Origin: Pseudomonadota bacterium
Lineage (GTDB): Bacteria > Pseudomonadota > Alphaproteobacteria > Acetobacterales > Acetobacteraceae
Direction: 5' to 3'
Assembly: GCA_023424475.1 (NCBI GenBank)
Contig: JAFADX010000320.1
Span: 1-54,998, forward strand
DNA length: 54,998 nucleotides
This document shows, piece by piece, positions 15,793 to 25,490 of this stretch. The number at the start of each line of letters is the position of its first letter. The first letter of the stretch is position 1. The position numbers and the translations under genes are program-made. The notes below the pieces were generated by a model. That model was not told the DNA's origin. It saw only the letters and a program-made list of their open reading frames with translations, and did no database searches.

Positions 15793-16709
15793 CGCCGTGC
15801 CCTCAGCCTAGCGGGGAGGCCGGCGATGCCCCGCGGCGAGACGACGATGAAAAGCAGCAGCAGCAGGGAAAAGACCAGCGACATGTAGCGGCCGAAGGCG
15901 CCCATCGTCTCGGGCAGCAGCACGAAGACGGCCGCGCCGATCACGGGACCGAAGGGATTCAGAACGCCACCGATCACCGCGATGGCGATCAGGCGAACCG
16001 ATTCCAGGATGCCGAACTGCGCGGGATCCAGATAGGTCGTCTGCAATGCGAAGAGCCCGCCGCCGAATGCGCCGAAGAAGGCGGACAGCGCGAAGGCCAG
16101 CGCCTTGTAGTGGAGCACGGGGATGGCGACGGCAGCCGAGGCGACCTCGCTCATCCGCAACGCGGCGAAGGCGCGGCCGAAACGCGATGTCGAAAGGGCG
16201 TGCAGGAACCACACGGTGAACGCCGCGCAAGGCATGATGACAGCGTAAAGTTCGGTGGGGTGCGTCAGCACCCGTGTGCCGAACTCGAGCGGTGGTACGG
16301 CAAGGCCGACCGCTCCCCCGGTCCAGTCCTCCAGATGGATCAACAGAAGCTGCATGATGGCGCAGAGCGCCATGGTGGCAAGCGCGAGGTAGTGGTCGGC
16401 GACGCGCAGCGACATCAGACCGAAGAGGTATCCCACCGCCGCTGCGACCAGCGCGACGGCCGGGAGGCCGATCCAGTGCGGCAGCCCGGCCATGGTGGCG
16501 AGTTGCGCCGTTCCGTATGCGCCGATGGCCGCGAAACTCGCCTGCGCGATGGAGATCTGGCCGGTCAGGCCGACGGTGATGGTGAGCCCCGCCACCATGA
16601 TCGAGGTCGACCCAATCATCGCCACCAGGAAGATGATGTGCGAGGAAGCCAGGAAGGGCAGTGCGACGAGTGCGACGGCAAGGGCAAGGATCAGCAGGCG
16701 CGCCATCAT
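15789..16709 (-). CDS. livM: Branched-chain amino acid type ABC permease LivM
   Basis: A 306-residue polytopic membrane protein. The family motif is clear in GLTGQISIAQASFAAIGAYGTA, and the C-terminal domain has AFFGAFGGGLFALQTTYLDPAQF and GGVLNPFGPVIGAAVFVLLPE. About eight to nine hydrophobic segments are visible. It overlaps livH and livG by four bases each. With LivH it forms the membrane channel of the importer. Confidence 0.92.
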   Translation of the reverse strand: MMARLLILALAVALVALPFLASSHIIFLVAMIGSTSIMVAGLTITVGLTGQISIAQASFAAIGAYGTAQLATMAGLPHWIGLPAVALVAAAVGYLFGLMSLRVADHYLALATMALCAIMQLLLIHLEDWTGGAVGLAVPPLEFGTRVLTHPTELYAVIMPCAAFTVWFLHALSTSRFGRAFAALRMSEVASAAVAIPVLHYKALAFALSAFFGAFGGGLFALQTTYLDPAQFGILESVRLIAIAVIGGVLNPFGPVIGAAVFVLLPETMGAFGRYMSLVFSLLLLLFIVVSPRGIAGLPARLRARR

Positions 16710-17572
16710 ACCTTTCGCGCCTCCACCTTTCCGAAGAGACCCTGCGGCATCAGGAGGACGCAGCCGATCACCAGCGCGTAGGAGATGATGTCCTTCATCG
16801 CCGTGGAGACGTAGACACCGGTCGAGGTCTCGGCGATGCCGAGCAGGATGCCGCCCGCGATCGCACCCGGCAGGCTGTTGAATCCACCGAGCAGCGCCGC
16901 CGCGAAGCCCTTGATGCCGATGGTACCCATATCCGGCGAGAGCGTGATCAGCGGCGCGACGAGGATGCCGGCAATGGCCGCGAGCACGGAGGAGAGACCC
17001 CAGAGCCGCGCATGGACACCGGGGACGGAAATGCCGACGATCGCCGCGCCGGTTGGGTTCTCATACACGGCGACGATGGCCCGCCCGAAGCGCGTGAAGC
17101 GCAGGGTGATGAAGAGGCCCAGCATCACGGCAAGGGCCACGCCGACGACCGCCAGATTCGCCGGCACCAGCACCACGCCGCCCAGCGTGAAGGGTGCCGG
17201 CGTCAACAGGAAGGGCACCGGCCAGGGCAGCGGACCCATGGAAGCGCGCAGCCCCTCCCGCAGCGCCGCGCCGATCGCGATGGTCGCGATCACCATCACC
17301 AGCAGCGGCGCGCGCGCCAGCGGGCGCATCACGCCGCGTTCGACCGCGACGCCGAAGCCCGCGGAGAGCAGGAGCGACAGCAGGATCGCCGCCCAGAAGG
17401 GAGCGCCGAGGAAGACCTGCGCGATGACGACGAGGTAGGCGCTCATGGTCATCTGGTCGCCGAGGCCGAAATGCACCACGCGCGTGCCCCGGTGCAGCAC
17501 AACGAAGCCGAGCGCGACCAGCGCATAGACCGCGCCGGCCGTGATGCCGGAGACGAGGATCTGGCTGAACAC
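16706..17572 (-). CDS. livH: Branched-chain amino acid type ABC permease LivH
   Basis: A 288-residue polytopic membrane protein starting MFSQILVSGITAGAVYALVALG, the usual LivH opening. The EAA-like loop region is seen in VYENPTGAAIVGISVPGVHARLWGLSS and the end in GGFNSLPGAIAGGILLGI. It begins ten bases after the RidA-like gene and overlaps livM (ATGA). It is the second permease of the importer. Confidence 0.92.
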   Translation of the reverse strand: MFSQILVSGITAGAVYALVALGFVVLHRGTRVVHFGLGDQMTMSAYLVVIAQVFLGAPFWAAILLSLLLSAGFGVAVERGVMRPLARAPLLVMVIATIAIGAALREGLRASMGPLPWPVPFLLTPAPFTLGGVVLVPANLAVVGVALAVMLGLFITLRFTRFGRAIVAVYENPTGAAIVGISVPGVHARLWGLSSVLAAIAGILVAPLITLSPDMGTIGIKGFAAALLGGFNSLPGAIAGGILLGIAETSTGVYVSTAMKDIISYALVIGCVLLMPQGLFGKVEARKV

Positions 17573-17582
17573 GCCCGTGCCT

Positions 17583-17981
17583 TCAGCCGCGGACGGTGTC
17601 GAGGAGCGCGATGCCCTTGATCTCGATCAGCGCCTCCGGCCGGATGAGTCCCGCGACCTGAACGCCGGTCGCGGCCGGAAAGGGATGGCGAAAAAACTCG
17701 CGCCGGACATCGGCGGTCTTCGAGTAGCCTTCGAGGGTGACGTAGTAGTCGGTGGTCTCGACGATGTTGTCGAAGGTGGCGCCGGCGGCCTTCAGGATCG
17801 GCTTCCATTTGCGGAAGATCTGCCGCGTCTGCTCGGCGATGTCGCCGACACCCATGATCCTGCGGTTCTCGTCGGTCGCCGTCGTGCCGCTGATGAAGAG
17901 CAGGTTGCCCACGCGGATCGCGGGCGAGAAGGTCAGCCTCTCCGACCAGGGCCCTGGCATAATGGCGTCGTAGCGGGTCAT
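17583..17981 (-). CDS. RidA/YjgF-family protein, non-canonical
   Basis: A 132-residue single-domain Rid protein: LFISGTTATDENR, then QTRQIFRKWKPILKAAGATFDNIVET and a C-terminal VQVAGLIRPEALIEIKG. Archetypal RidA has a catalytic Arg in a PAR(S/T)xV context; here the segment is FPAATGVQV, with A104 in its place. So it is probably not a canonical enamine/imine deaminase and may belong to the Rid4-7 type groups, which often sit in aromatic or pyrimidine degradation operons. It overlaps the acyl-CoA ligase gene by four bases. Confidence 0.85.
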   Translation of the reverse strand: MTRYDAIMPGPWSERLTFSPAIRVGNLLFISGTTATDENRRIMGVGDIAEQTRQIFRKWKPILKAAGATFDNIVETTDYYVTLEGYSKTADVRREFFRHPFPAATGVQVAGLIRPEALIEIKGIALLDTVRG

Positions 17982-19621
17982 GGCGTCTGGCCTCCTGGAT
18001 GGCTAGCGGCTTCCTGCTGGCGCAGCACGAAGCGCTGGATCTTGCCCGTGGTGGTCTTGGGCAGGTCCGTGACGATCTCGATCTCGCGCGGGAAGGCGTG
18101 GGCACCGACCTCGCGCCGGGCGGTGGCGACCAGCTCCTCGCGCAGCGACTGGCTGTCGACGAAGCCCGGCTTCAGCACCACGAAGGCCTTGATGAGCTGT
18201 CCGCGCGCGGCGTCGGGCTTGCCGACCACGGCAGTCTCGGCGACCGCAGGGTGGGTGAGCAACGCGCTCTCGACCTCGAAGGGACCGACGCGGTAGCCGG
18301 CGGACTTGATGACGTCGTCCATTCGGCCCTCGAACCAGTAGTAGCCTGCGGCATCCTCGTGGCCGATGTCGCCGGTGACGATCCAGCCCTGGCGGCGCAA
18401 GGCAGCCTCGGCTTGCGGGTTGTTCCAGTAGCCGAGCGCATAGATGCCGTCCGGTGGCGGCATGGCGGCGATCAGGCCCGATGTCCCGCGCGGCTGCACC
18501 GTCCCGGCCTCGTCCACGATGGCGATGCGCTGGCCGGGCAGTGGCTTGCCCATGGACCCCGGGCGCACCGCGTCGCGATCGACGAAGCGGTTGCCGATCG
18601 GCAGGCCGTGCTCGGAGGATCCGAACTGGTCGAGCGGCGTGACGCCCCAGGCGCGACGGAAGAACGTGACGCACTCGGCGTTCAGCGGCTCGCCGCAACT
18701 CATGATGCTGCGCACGGCGATGCCGGGACGCCGCACCGCGTCCTCGCCCAGCGCCATCAGCCCGCGCAGCAGCGTCGGCACCGTCCCGAGCATGGTGATC
18801 CGGTGGCGGGCGAGGAAGTCGAGCGTGGACTCCGGCGTCGGGTTTGCCTCCCACATGTGCACCGCATCGCCCGCCGCCAGCGCGACGGCGTAGCAGACAA
18901 GGCCATAGCCCCAGCCGGGATCGCCCGTGGGCCAGAACACATCGCCGGCGCGCAGGTCCCCCGCATGGCGGATCGCAGGCCAGATGGCGGCGGGGAAGTT
19001 GGTCGCGATGGCCACGGCCTTGGGCGGGCCAGTGGAGCCGGAGGTGAAAAGGAGCACCGCCGGATCGGTCCGCAGCCGGAGCACGGGCGGGACGTCGGGT
19101 GAAGCCGCGGCCAGCGCGGCGCGGTGGTCCACGTCGCCGGCCGGCACGCCGCTACCATCGGCGCGCGGCACCGTCACCACCGTGACGGGATGCGGCCAGG
19201 CCTGCGGCATGCGGTCGCGCACATCGGCATGGGTGACGACGACCCGCGCCCCGGCATCGCCCACGCGGCGCGCCGTTGCCTCGGCACCGAAACCGGAGAA
19301 GATCGGGAGGTGGATCGCGCCGATGCGGAAGGCGCCGAGCAGGGCGACGATCGCCTCGGGCACGCGCGGCAGGATGCAGGCGACGCGGTCACCCGCCCTG
19401 ATGCCGAGTCGGCGCAGCATGTCCGCGTGCCGCGCGGAGGCCTCGGCCAGTTGGGCGAAGGTGAAGGCGCGCGGCGTGCCGTCGCGTCCCTCCCAGTGCA
19501 GCGCGAAGCGGCCGGATGCGGCGTGGCGATCAACCAGGGTCTCCGCCAGGTTCACCGCCGGCCGGCCGGTCCAGCCCAGCTGCCCGACGATGCCGGCCCA
19601 GATCGCCGCTGCCTCGCTCAT
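17978..19621 (-). CDS. AMP-forming acyl-CoA synthetase
   Basis: A 547-residue member of the ANL superfamily. Motifs are AVLLFTSGSTGPPKAVAI (P-loop), QFGSSEHGLP, IVTGDIGHEDAAGYYWFEGRMDDVIKSAGYRVGP and the C-terminal PKTTTGKIQRFVLR with the catalytic Lys. Length and motifs resemble acetyl-, medium-chain or benzoate-type ligases. It activates an organic acid as CoA thioester in the cytoplasm. It is coupled by four-base overlaps to both RidA and MaoC genes, so the acid is likely the compound taken up by the Liv-type importer of the same operon. Confidence 0.88.
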   Translation of the reverse strand: MSEAAAIWAGIVGQLGWTGRPAVNLAETLVDRHAASGRFALHWEGRDGTPRAFTFAQLAEASARHADMLRRLGIRAGDRVACILPRVPEAIVALLGAFRIGAIHLPIFSGFGAEATARRVGDAGARVVVTHADVRDRMPQAWPHPVTVVTVPRADGSGVPAGDVDHRAALAAASPDVPPVLRLRTDPAVLLFTSGSTGPPKAVAIATNFPAAIWPAIRHAGDLRAGDVFWPTGDPGWGYGLVCYAVALAAGDAVHMWEANPTPESTLDFLARHRITMLGTVPTLLRGLMALGEDAVRRPGIAVRSIMSCGEPLNAECVTFFRRAWGVTPLDQFGSSEHGLPIGNRFVDRDAVRPGSMGKPLPGQRIAIVDEAGTVQPRGTSGLIAAMPPPDGIYALGYWNNPQAEAALRRQGWIVTGDIGHEDAAGYYWFEGRMDDVIKSAGYRVGPFEVESALLTHPAVAETAVVGKPDAARGQLIKAFVVLKPGFVDSQSLREELVATARREVGAHAFPREIEIVTDLPKTTTGKIQRFVLRQQEAASHPGGQTP

Positions 19622-20082
19622 GCTGGCTTGCCTCGGGCGCGCATGAGATAGAGGTGGCTGCCTTCGACCACGGTCTCGCCCGCCTGGTTAGTCAAAGTGA
19701 CCTTGAAACGGATCCTTCCAGCGTCCTTGCCGGGATCCCGCGTGACCTCGGCCACCTCGAAACTGCTGGTCAGCACGTCGTCTGCGAAGACAGGCTTCCA
19801 GTAGCGGAAGCCTACTTCGAGCATCGCGACCATGCTCTCCTCGAGCAGGGTGGATAGGCTGGTCGCGCCGAGCGCACTGTACCCGGCGACGAGCAGGCCG
19901 TGCGCGAGCGGCCGGCCGAAGCGCGTCCGCGCCGCGTATTCCGCGTCGTAGTGGATCGGGTGCGCGTCGCCGGTGATGCGCGCGAAGTCTAGGAAGTCGC
20001 GGATCGTGCAGGTCGTGCTCGCGCCGGGAAACGACTGCCCCGGCGCGAAGTCCTCGATGTAGAGCTGCCGAGCCTGGGCCAT
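19618..20082 (-). CDS. MaoC-like hydratase/dehydratase
   Basis: A 154-residue hot-dog fold protein. The MaoC signature is visible as FLDFARITGDAHPIHYDAEYAARTRFGRPLAHGLLVAG, with the catalytic Asp and His (ITGDAHPIH). These enzymes hydrate enoyl-CoA or act on related thioesters. It overlaps the acyl-CoA ligase start by four bases and lies five bases after the receptor gene. It fits a short CoA-thioester pathway together with the ligase. Confidence 0.88.
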   Translation of the reverse strand: MAQARQLYIEDFAPGQSFPGASTTCTIRDFLDFARITGDAHPIHYDAEYAARTRFGRPLAHGLLVAGYSALGATSLSTLLEESMVAMLEVGFRYWKPVFADDVLTSSFEVAEVTRDPGKDAGRIRFKVTLTNQAGETVVEGSHLYLMRARGKPA

Positions 20083-20087
20083 GGCGG

Positions 20088-21296
20088 TCAGGGTTGCGCC
20101 TGCAACCGCTGCTCGATCAGCTTGCGCGTCAGGTCAGGCTGGAATTCCAGCACCCGCGCCTGGAGGTAGCCCTCGTGGCGGTTGGGGCCGAAGGTCGTCG
20201 GCAGGCCGACACCCGTCTCGAAGTTCGAAAGGCCCTCCAATGCGCGGATGAAGCCCTCCCGCGAGAGATCGCGACCGGCCTTGCGCAGTCCCTCGACGAA
20301 GACCATGGCGCCGTTGTAGCCGAGGCAGTCGCCGAGGTCTGGCCGGTTCTGCCGCGCAAGGTCGGGGAAGCGCGTGGTGAACTTCTGCACATAGGCCTGC
20401 ATGCGCGGATCCGTCGGGCGCTCCGGCAGGTCGGCAAGAGTGATCACGTTCATCACACCAACGGCGGCCGGCCCGACCGTCGCCGGATAGGTGCGGTTGG
20501 ACGTCGCGTTGGAGCCGATGATCTTCGCGGTCAGGCCGAGCTGCCGCGCCTGGCGCGTGATGGTCGCGGCGGGGGCGGGGAAGCCGTAGATCACGATGAC
20601 GTCCGGCTCGACCTGCTTCATGCGCAGGAGCTGCGCAGTAAAGTCCGTGTCTGTCAGGTTGAACACCTCGGTCGCGGCGAGCGGCTTGCCGCGGGCGCGC
20701 ATCTGCTCGGTCATGCTCTGCCCGCCGCGGCGGCCGTATTCGTCCGTCTGCTGCGCCAGAGCGACCTTCTGGCCGTGCAGCACGTCGAGGACAAAGTCTG
20801 CGAGCGCCTTGCCCTGCAGGCGGTCGTTCAGCGGACCGGTGCGGAACACGTTCTTCTTGAAGGGCTCGGTCGCGGCGGGGCTCGAGAAGATCGAGATCAG
20901 GACAGGGACGGCCGATGCCGCGCGCAGCGTCGGTTCCATCGCCTGGCCGATGGCGCTGGACGAGGGGCCGAGAACGGCGAAGACGCGTTCATCGTCCACG
21001 AGCCGGCGGAAGCCAGCGATGGAGCGTGCGGGCGTGCTTTCGTCGTCGATCGAGAGGATCTCGATGCGCCGTCCGTGGATGCCGCCGGCGCCGTTCACCT
21101 CGTCGAAGACGATCTGGGCGCCGGAGAGGTTGCCCTGGCCGAACACCGCCTGCACGCCGGTGAGGCTGCCGAGGACGCCGATCTTCACGGTGTTGTCGGT
21201 GATGCCGGTCCGGTCCTGCGCCATGGCCTCCTGCGTGCCGGCGGTGACGAGGGCGAGGCCAGCGGCGCCGGCCGCGAGCTCGCGACGCGTGATCAT
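20088..21296 (-). CDS. LivK-like ABC transporter substrate-binding protein
   Basis: A 402-residue periplasmic binding protein. The N-terminus ITRRELAAGAAGLALVTAGTQEAMA is a twin-arginine-looking or Sec signal peptide; the mature part opens TVKIGVLGSLTGVQAVFGQ, typical of the LivJ/LivK group, with GQMDEYGRRGG-like and PRMQAYVQKF segments. The start at 21296 is set by the signal peptide and by the ATGA overlap with the upstream oxidoreductase gene; the frame itself extends further upstream without support. It delivers substrate to LivHMGF. Confidence 0.9.
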   Translation of the reverse strand: MITRRELAAGAAGLALVTAGTQEAMAQDRTGITDNTVKIGVLGSLTGVQAVFGQGNLSGAQIVFDEVNGAGGIHGRRIEILSIDDESTPARSIAGFRRLVDDERVFAVLGPSSSAIGQAMEPTLRAASAVPVLISIFSSPAATEPFKKNVFRTGPLNDRLQGKALADFVLDVLHGQKVALAQQTDEYGRRGGQSMTEQMRARGKPLAATEVFNLTDTDFTAQLLRMKQVEPDVIVIYGFPAPAATITRQARQLGLTAKIIGSNATSNRTYPATVGPAAVGVMNVITLADLPERPTDPRMQAYVQKFTTRFPDLARQNRPDLGDCLGYNGAMVFVEGLRKAGRDLSREGFIRALEGLSNFETGVGLPTTFGPNRHEGYLQARVLEFQPDLTRKLIEQRLQAQP

Positions 21297-22474
21297 GACG
21301 TTGGTCTCCCTTCGGCGTGAGGACGGTTGAGGACGTGGCGGCGCGCGAAATGCCCGCCATAGGCGTAAGGGGGCGGCCAGGGCAGCGGCGCGCCGAGCAC
21401 GCGCGTCCAATGCCTGGCCCACCAGGGGTCGTAGAGCGCGGCGCGGCCGATGGCGACCATGTCGGCGGCCTCCTCCGCGATGATGCTTTCGGCGTGCGAT
21501 GGCTCGATGATGCCGCCGACGGCCATGGTGGGGATCGCCGCCTCCGCCCGGATCCGGCGCGCGAAGGGCACCTGCCACATGGCGCTTGCCGGCGGCCTCG
21601 AATGCGGGTCGGTCTGGCCGGACGAGGCGACGACCAGGTCGCAGCCGGCATCGCGCAGCGCGATCGCAACCTGCACGGCGTCCTCGGGCGTGATTCCGCC
21701 GTCGATCCAGTCACTGCAGGAGAGGCGCGCCGTGACGGGCATGCTGTCGGGCACGGCCGCGCGTACGGCACGGAGGATCATCGAGGGGAAGCGAAGACGG
21801 CTTTCCAAACTGCCGCCGAAGCCATCCGAGCGACGGTTCGACAGCGGAGAGAGGAAGGAGGAGGCGAGATAGCCATGCGCGAAATGCAGCTCGATGAGAT
21901 CGAAGCCGGCCGCCACGGCACGGCTCGCCGCCGCGCCATGCTGCGCTGCGACGGATGCGATATCGTCGGCCGTGGCCTCGCGTGGCACCTGGTTGGCAGG
22001 CGGCCACGCGATGGGCGATGGGGCGAGAAGCGGCCAGTTCCCGTCCGCAAGCGGCTTCGAGAAACCCTCCCATAGCGGGCGCGTGGAATCCTTGCGGCCC
22101 GCATGGCCGATCTGCACGCCGATGCGCGCAGGCGTGTGGGCATGCACGGCATCGGTGATCCGTCGCCAGGCCGCGACCTGCGCGTCGTTCCACAGCCCAA
22201 GGCAGCCGGGCGTGATACGGGCCTCGGGCGAGACGCAGGTCATCTCGGCGACGACGAGGCCTGCCCCGCCCAGCGCGTGCATGCCGAGATGCGTCGCGTG
22301 CCAGTCGCCCGGCACGCCGTCCTCGCACATGTATTGCGCCATGGGCGAGACGACGAGGTGATTGGCGAAGATGGTGCCGCGCAGGGTGAAAGGCGCGACG
22401 CAGCGCGGCGCGGCGGCACGCGTCCGTATCGCCGGTTGAACTTCGGTCGCTGTGCTCCCAACAGAGGGAAGCAT
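21293..22474 (-). CDS. NADH:flavin oxidoreductase, old yellow enzyme family
   Basis: About 393 residues. The family pattern is complete: FTLRGTIFANHLVVSPMAQYMCEDGVPGDWH, VQIGHAGRK, FDLIELHFAHGYLASSFLSPLSNRR, DGFGGSLESRLRF and the C-terminal GRAALYDPWW. This is the YqjM-like class, also found as the C-terminal part of 2-aminobenzoyl-CoA and salicylyl-CoA hydroxylase fusions, but here it stands alone. The start is uncertain: ATG at 22474 is preferred, another in-frame start is at 22501. It is the first gene of the nine-gene operon. Confidence 0.88.
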   Translation of the reverse strand: MLPSVGSTATEVQPAIRTRAAAPRCVAPFTLRGTIFANHLVVSPMAQYMCEDGVPGDWHATHLGMHALGGAGLVVAEMTCVSPEARITPGCLGLWNDAQVAAWRRITDAVHAHTPARIGVQIGHAGRKDSTRPLWEGFSKPLADGNWPLLAPSPIAWPPANQVPREATADDIASVAAQHGAAASRAVAAGFDLIELHFAHGYLASSFLSPLSNRRSDGFGGSLESRLRFPSMILRAVRAAVPDSMPVTARLSCSDWIDGGITPEDAVQVAIALRDAGCDLVVASSGQTDPHSRPPASAMWQVPFARRIRAEAAIPTMAVGGIIEPSHAESIIAEEAADMVAIGRAALYDPWWARHWTRVLGAPLPWPPPYAYGGHFARRHVLNRPHAEGRPTS

Positions 22475-22590
22475 TCGCCACGCCCTCGTTGCCCAGGTCA
22501 TTCCAGGACCGGGCGGCGCGATCTGTAAAGGGGGCTTTCGAACAACGCCTGCCGTTGCAGGCTTCCCTCCCGGCGAGAAGCGGGGGCTGC

Positions 22591-24570
22591 ATGGCGGGCT
22601 GGCGCGTCGGCATCGACATCGGAGGCACCTTCACCGACATCATCGTCATGCATGACGGTGGCGAGGCGCCGCGCAGCACGAAAGTCCCGACGCGCGCCGC
22701 GGACCCGGTGGGCAGCATCACCGCGGCGCTGACCGCGGTGATGCTGATACCGGAGGAAGTACAGGAGCTGATCCACAGCACGACCCGCGTGACAACGCGA
22801 TCGTGGAAGGGCGGCTCGAGCCCGTCGCGCTGATCGCGACGGAGGGCTTCGAGGACATCATCGAGATCGGGCGGCAGAGCCGGCGCGACCTGTATCGCCT
22901 CGACGTGCCGCGCGAGCGGCGGATCCCAGCCGGCGGGCGGATACTGCACGACGGATCGGAGTTGGCGCCCCTGACGCTCGAGCAGGCGGAGGGCGCCGCA
23001 GTGCAGGCGATCGCGAGCGGCGCGCGCAGCGTCGCGATCTCGCTTCTGCATGCCTATGCCAATCCGGCGCATGAGGAGCCGATCGCGGCGCGGCTGAAGG
23101 GGCGCATTCCCTATCTGTCGCTCTCGCACGTCATCAACCCCGAGGCGCGCGAATACGAACGAACCATCGCGACGGTATTGAACGCGGCGGTCATGCCGCG
23201 GGCCGCGGAATATCTGGCGAGGCTGCGCGCCACGCTGCCAGCGGAGACGCGGCTTTTGGTGATGCATCGGCGGGTGGCATGGCATCGCCCGAGGCGGCCT
23301 CCGAGCGTCCGCTAGTCATGGCGCTGTCCGGGCCGGCGGCAGGTGTCGCTGCCGCGGCGGCAGCGGCCCGCGAGGCGGGCGAGCACGCGCTCCTCTCCTT
23401 CGACATGGGCGGCACGACGACGGATGTCGCCCTCATTCTGGACGGCCAAGCCGAGATCACGGCGGATGCGAAGCTCGCGGACCAGCCGCTGCGACAGCCG
23501 ATGGTCGCGATCGAATCCATCGGCGCCGGTGGTGGTTCCATCGTGCGGCACGGCCCGGGGGCCTGAGCATCGGCCCGCAAAGCGCAGGCGCCGACCCGGG
23601 ACCGGCGTGCTACGGCCGGGGCGAGGTGCAGCCGACAGTGTGCGATGCGAATGCGATCCTCGGCTACCTGAACTCGCGGCGGAAGCTGGGCGGCGAGATC
23701 ATGTTGGACCGTGCGAAGGCGGAAAGTGTCTTCGCGCCCCTGGCGCGGACGCTCGGCGTCCCGGTGGTGGAACTCGCGCTCGGCGTGCTGCGCGTGGCCG
23801 ATGCGACCACGGCGCGCGCACTGAACAAGATCACGGTGGAGCGCGGCGTGGATGGGCGCGGCGCCATGCCGCTCGCCTTCGGGGGTATGGGGCCGATGCA
23901 TGCGGTGGGGCTGGCGCGGTCCTACGGCATGTCGCGGGTGCTGGTACCCGCCTTCTCCTCGGCCTTCTCGGCGCTGGGCTGCGTGGCGGCGGAGACGAGC
24001 TACACCCGCCAGCGCACGCTGCGGCTTCTCGGAAATTCCTTCGACACCGCCCGGCTGGCTTCCGTGCGCGGGGCATTGGCCGAAGAGTTGCGGGCGCCGT
24101 TGCTCGATCAGGGCTACGCGGCCGAGGCGCTGGTCATCGAGGAGACAGAGCTGATCCGCTATCGCGGGCAATCCTATGCCGTGGACGTCGCGATGACCGG
24201 CATCGGCACTGCGGAGCAGCTCGCCGCTGCCTTCGAGGCGCGGCACCAGGCATTGTTCGGCTTTGCCTCCGGCGAAGCTTGGGAACTCCTGGGCCTGCGC
24301 GTGCGCGTCCGCGCGCCCCGCGCGGCGCGAATCCCCGGCGCCGCGGCGCGCGAGGCATCGGCGAAGCCCTTCGCGCTCGACCATTGCTGGTTTACCTCGG
24401 GCGATCCGGTGCCGACGCCGCGTTACGATCGCACTGCACTATCGACAGCCGACGTGATCCGCGGGTCGGCGATCATCGAGGGCGACTGGCCCACGACCGT
24501 CGTCCCGCCGGGTTGGCAGGCGGCGCCCGACGAACGGGACAACATCCTTCTGACCGAGGAGGCCGCGTGA
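22591..24570 (+). pseudogene. Second hydantoinase/oxoprolinase subunit A, frameshifted
   Basis: The whole HyuA can be followed but only by changing frame three times. It starts MAGWRVGIDIGGTFTDIIVMHDG at 22591. One base is missing near 22793 (VT-NAIVEGRLEPVAL), one near 23266 (LLVMHSAGGMAS expected) and one near 23555-23561 in a G-run (GPGGLSIGPQSAGADPGPACYG expected). The last piece runs from there to 24570 and keeps MQPTVCDANAILGYL and LAFGGMGPMHA. Each event is a one-base loss. It is divergent from the old-yellow-enzyme operon and its stop overlaps the GTG of the hyuB remnant. Confidence 0.85.
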
Positions 24571-25490
24571 CCATCCCCGTGCCCGATCCCTTCCAGCTCG
24601 AGGTCCTCCGCCATGCGCTCACCGCGATTGCGGAGGAGATCTCCTTCGTCGTCATGCGCGCCGCACGCTCGCCACTGCTGCGTGAGGCAGGCGACCTCTC
24701 CTCGGCGCTGACGGATGCGCGCGGGCAGCTCGTCGCGCAGGGGCGCGACATCCCGGTGCATCTCGGCGTCATGTCGTTCACCGTCGGCGCCTTCCTGCAG
24801 CGCGTGCCTGCGGATCGACTGCGGCCGGGCGACGTATGGTTCACCACCTGCCGGAGATGGGCGGCAACCATCTGCCGGATGTGAAGGCCATCCGCCCGAT
24901 CTTCGCCGAGGGGCGGATGGTCGCCTTCGCGGTCGCCTCGCGCATTGGGCGGATATCGGCGGGGCTGGCCGGGCTCGTATCTCGCCGGTGCGACGGAATC
25001 CTTCCAGGAAGGGCTGCGCACCCCGCCGCTGCGCGTGGTGACGGCGCACGGCGTCGATGACGAGAAACTCACCGTCATCATGCACAATGTCCGCGGACCC
25101 ATGGAACGGGAGGGTGACCTTCTCGTCCAGGTGGCCGCGACGCGCGCGGCCGAGCAACGCCTGCTGGCCCTCTGCGCGACGCATGGCACGGCGGTGGTGG
25201 AGGCGGCCATGGACGCGCTGCACGGCCGCTCCGAGGCCGCGATGCGCATGGCCATCGCCTCCCTGCCGCAGGGCGTGTTCGAGGGTGAGGATTTCCTCGA
25301 CGATGACGGACCGGGCGGCGCACCCACAGCTGTCCGCGTTCGCATCACGGTGGAAGGGGACCGGGCGGCTTTCGACTTCTCGGCAACCGACGATGCGCTG
25401 GCGGGCCCGTTGAACACGACGCCCTATGTCACCGCGGCCGCGGCCTATTATGCGATGAAGGCGATCAAGGAAGCGGGGCCGCTTCGCCAC
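24567..25490 (+). pseudogene. Second hydantoinase/oxoprolinase subunit B, frameshifted and truncated
   Basis: Starts GTG at 24567 (VTIPVPDPFQLEVLRHALTAIAEE), overlapping the hyuA remnant. One base is lost near 24846 (expected WFTNLPEMGGNHLPDVK), another near 24942 (before HWADIGG) and another near 24970 (GAGPGSYLAGA). The frame then reads well to about YVTAAAAYYAMKAI and stops shortly after, so more than 200 C-terminal residues are missing compared with the intact 513-residue copy at 6844-8385. The end point is a junction with the truncated ComB-like gene; the exact base is uncertain within about 25470-25495. Confidence 0.85.

Noticed and set aside
21293..22474. Old yellow enzyme gene as part of a 2-aminobenzoyl-CoA monooxygenase/reductase fusion
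   Set aside because: The protein has no N-terminal flavin hydroxylase part and no such gene is adjacent; it is complete as a solo enzyme.
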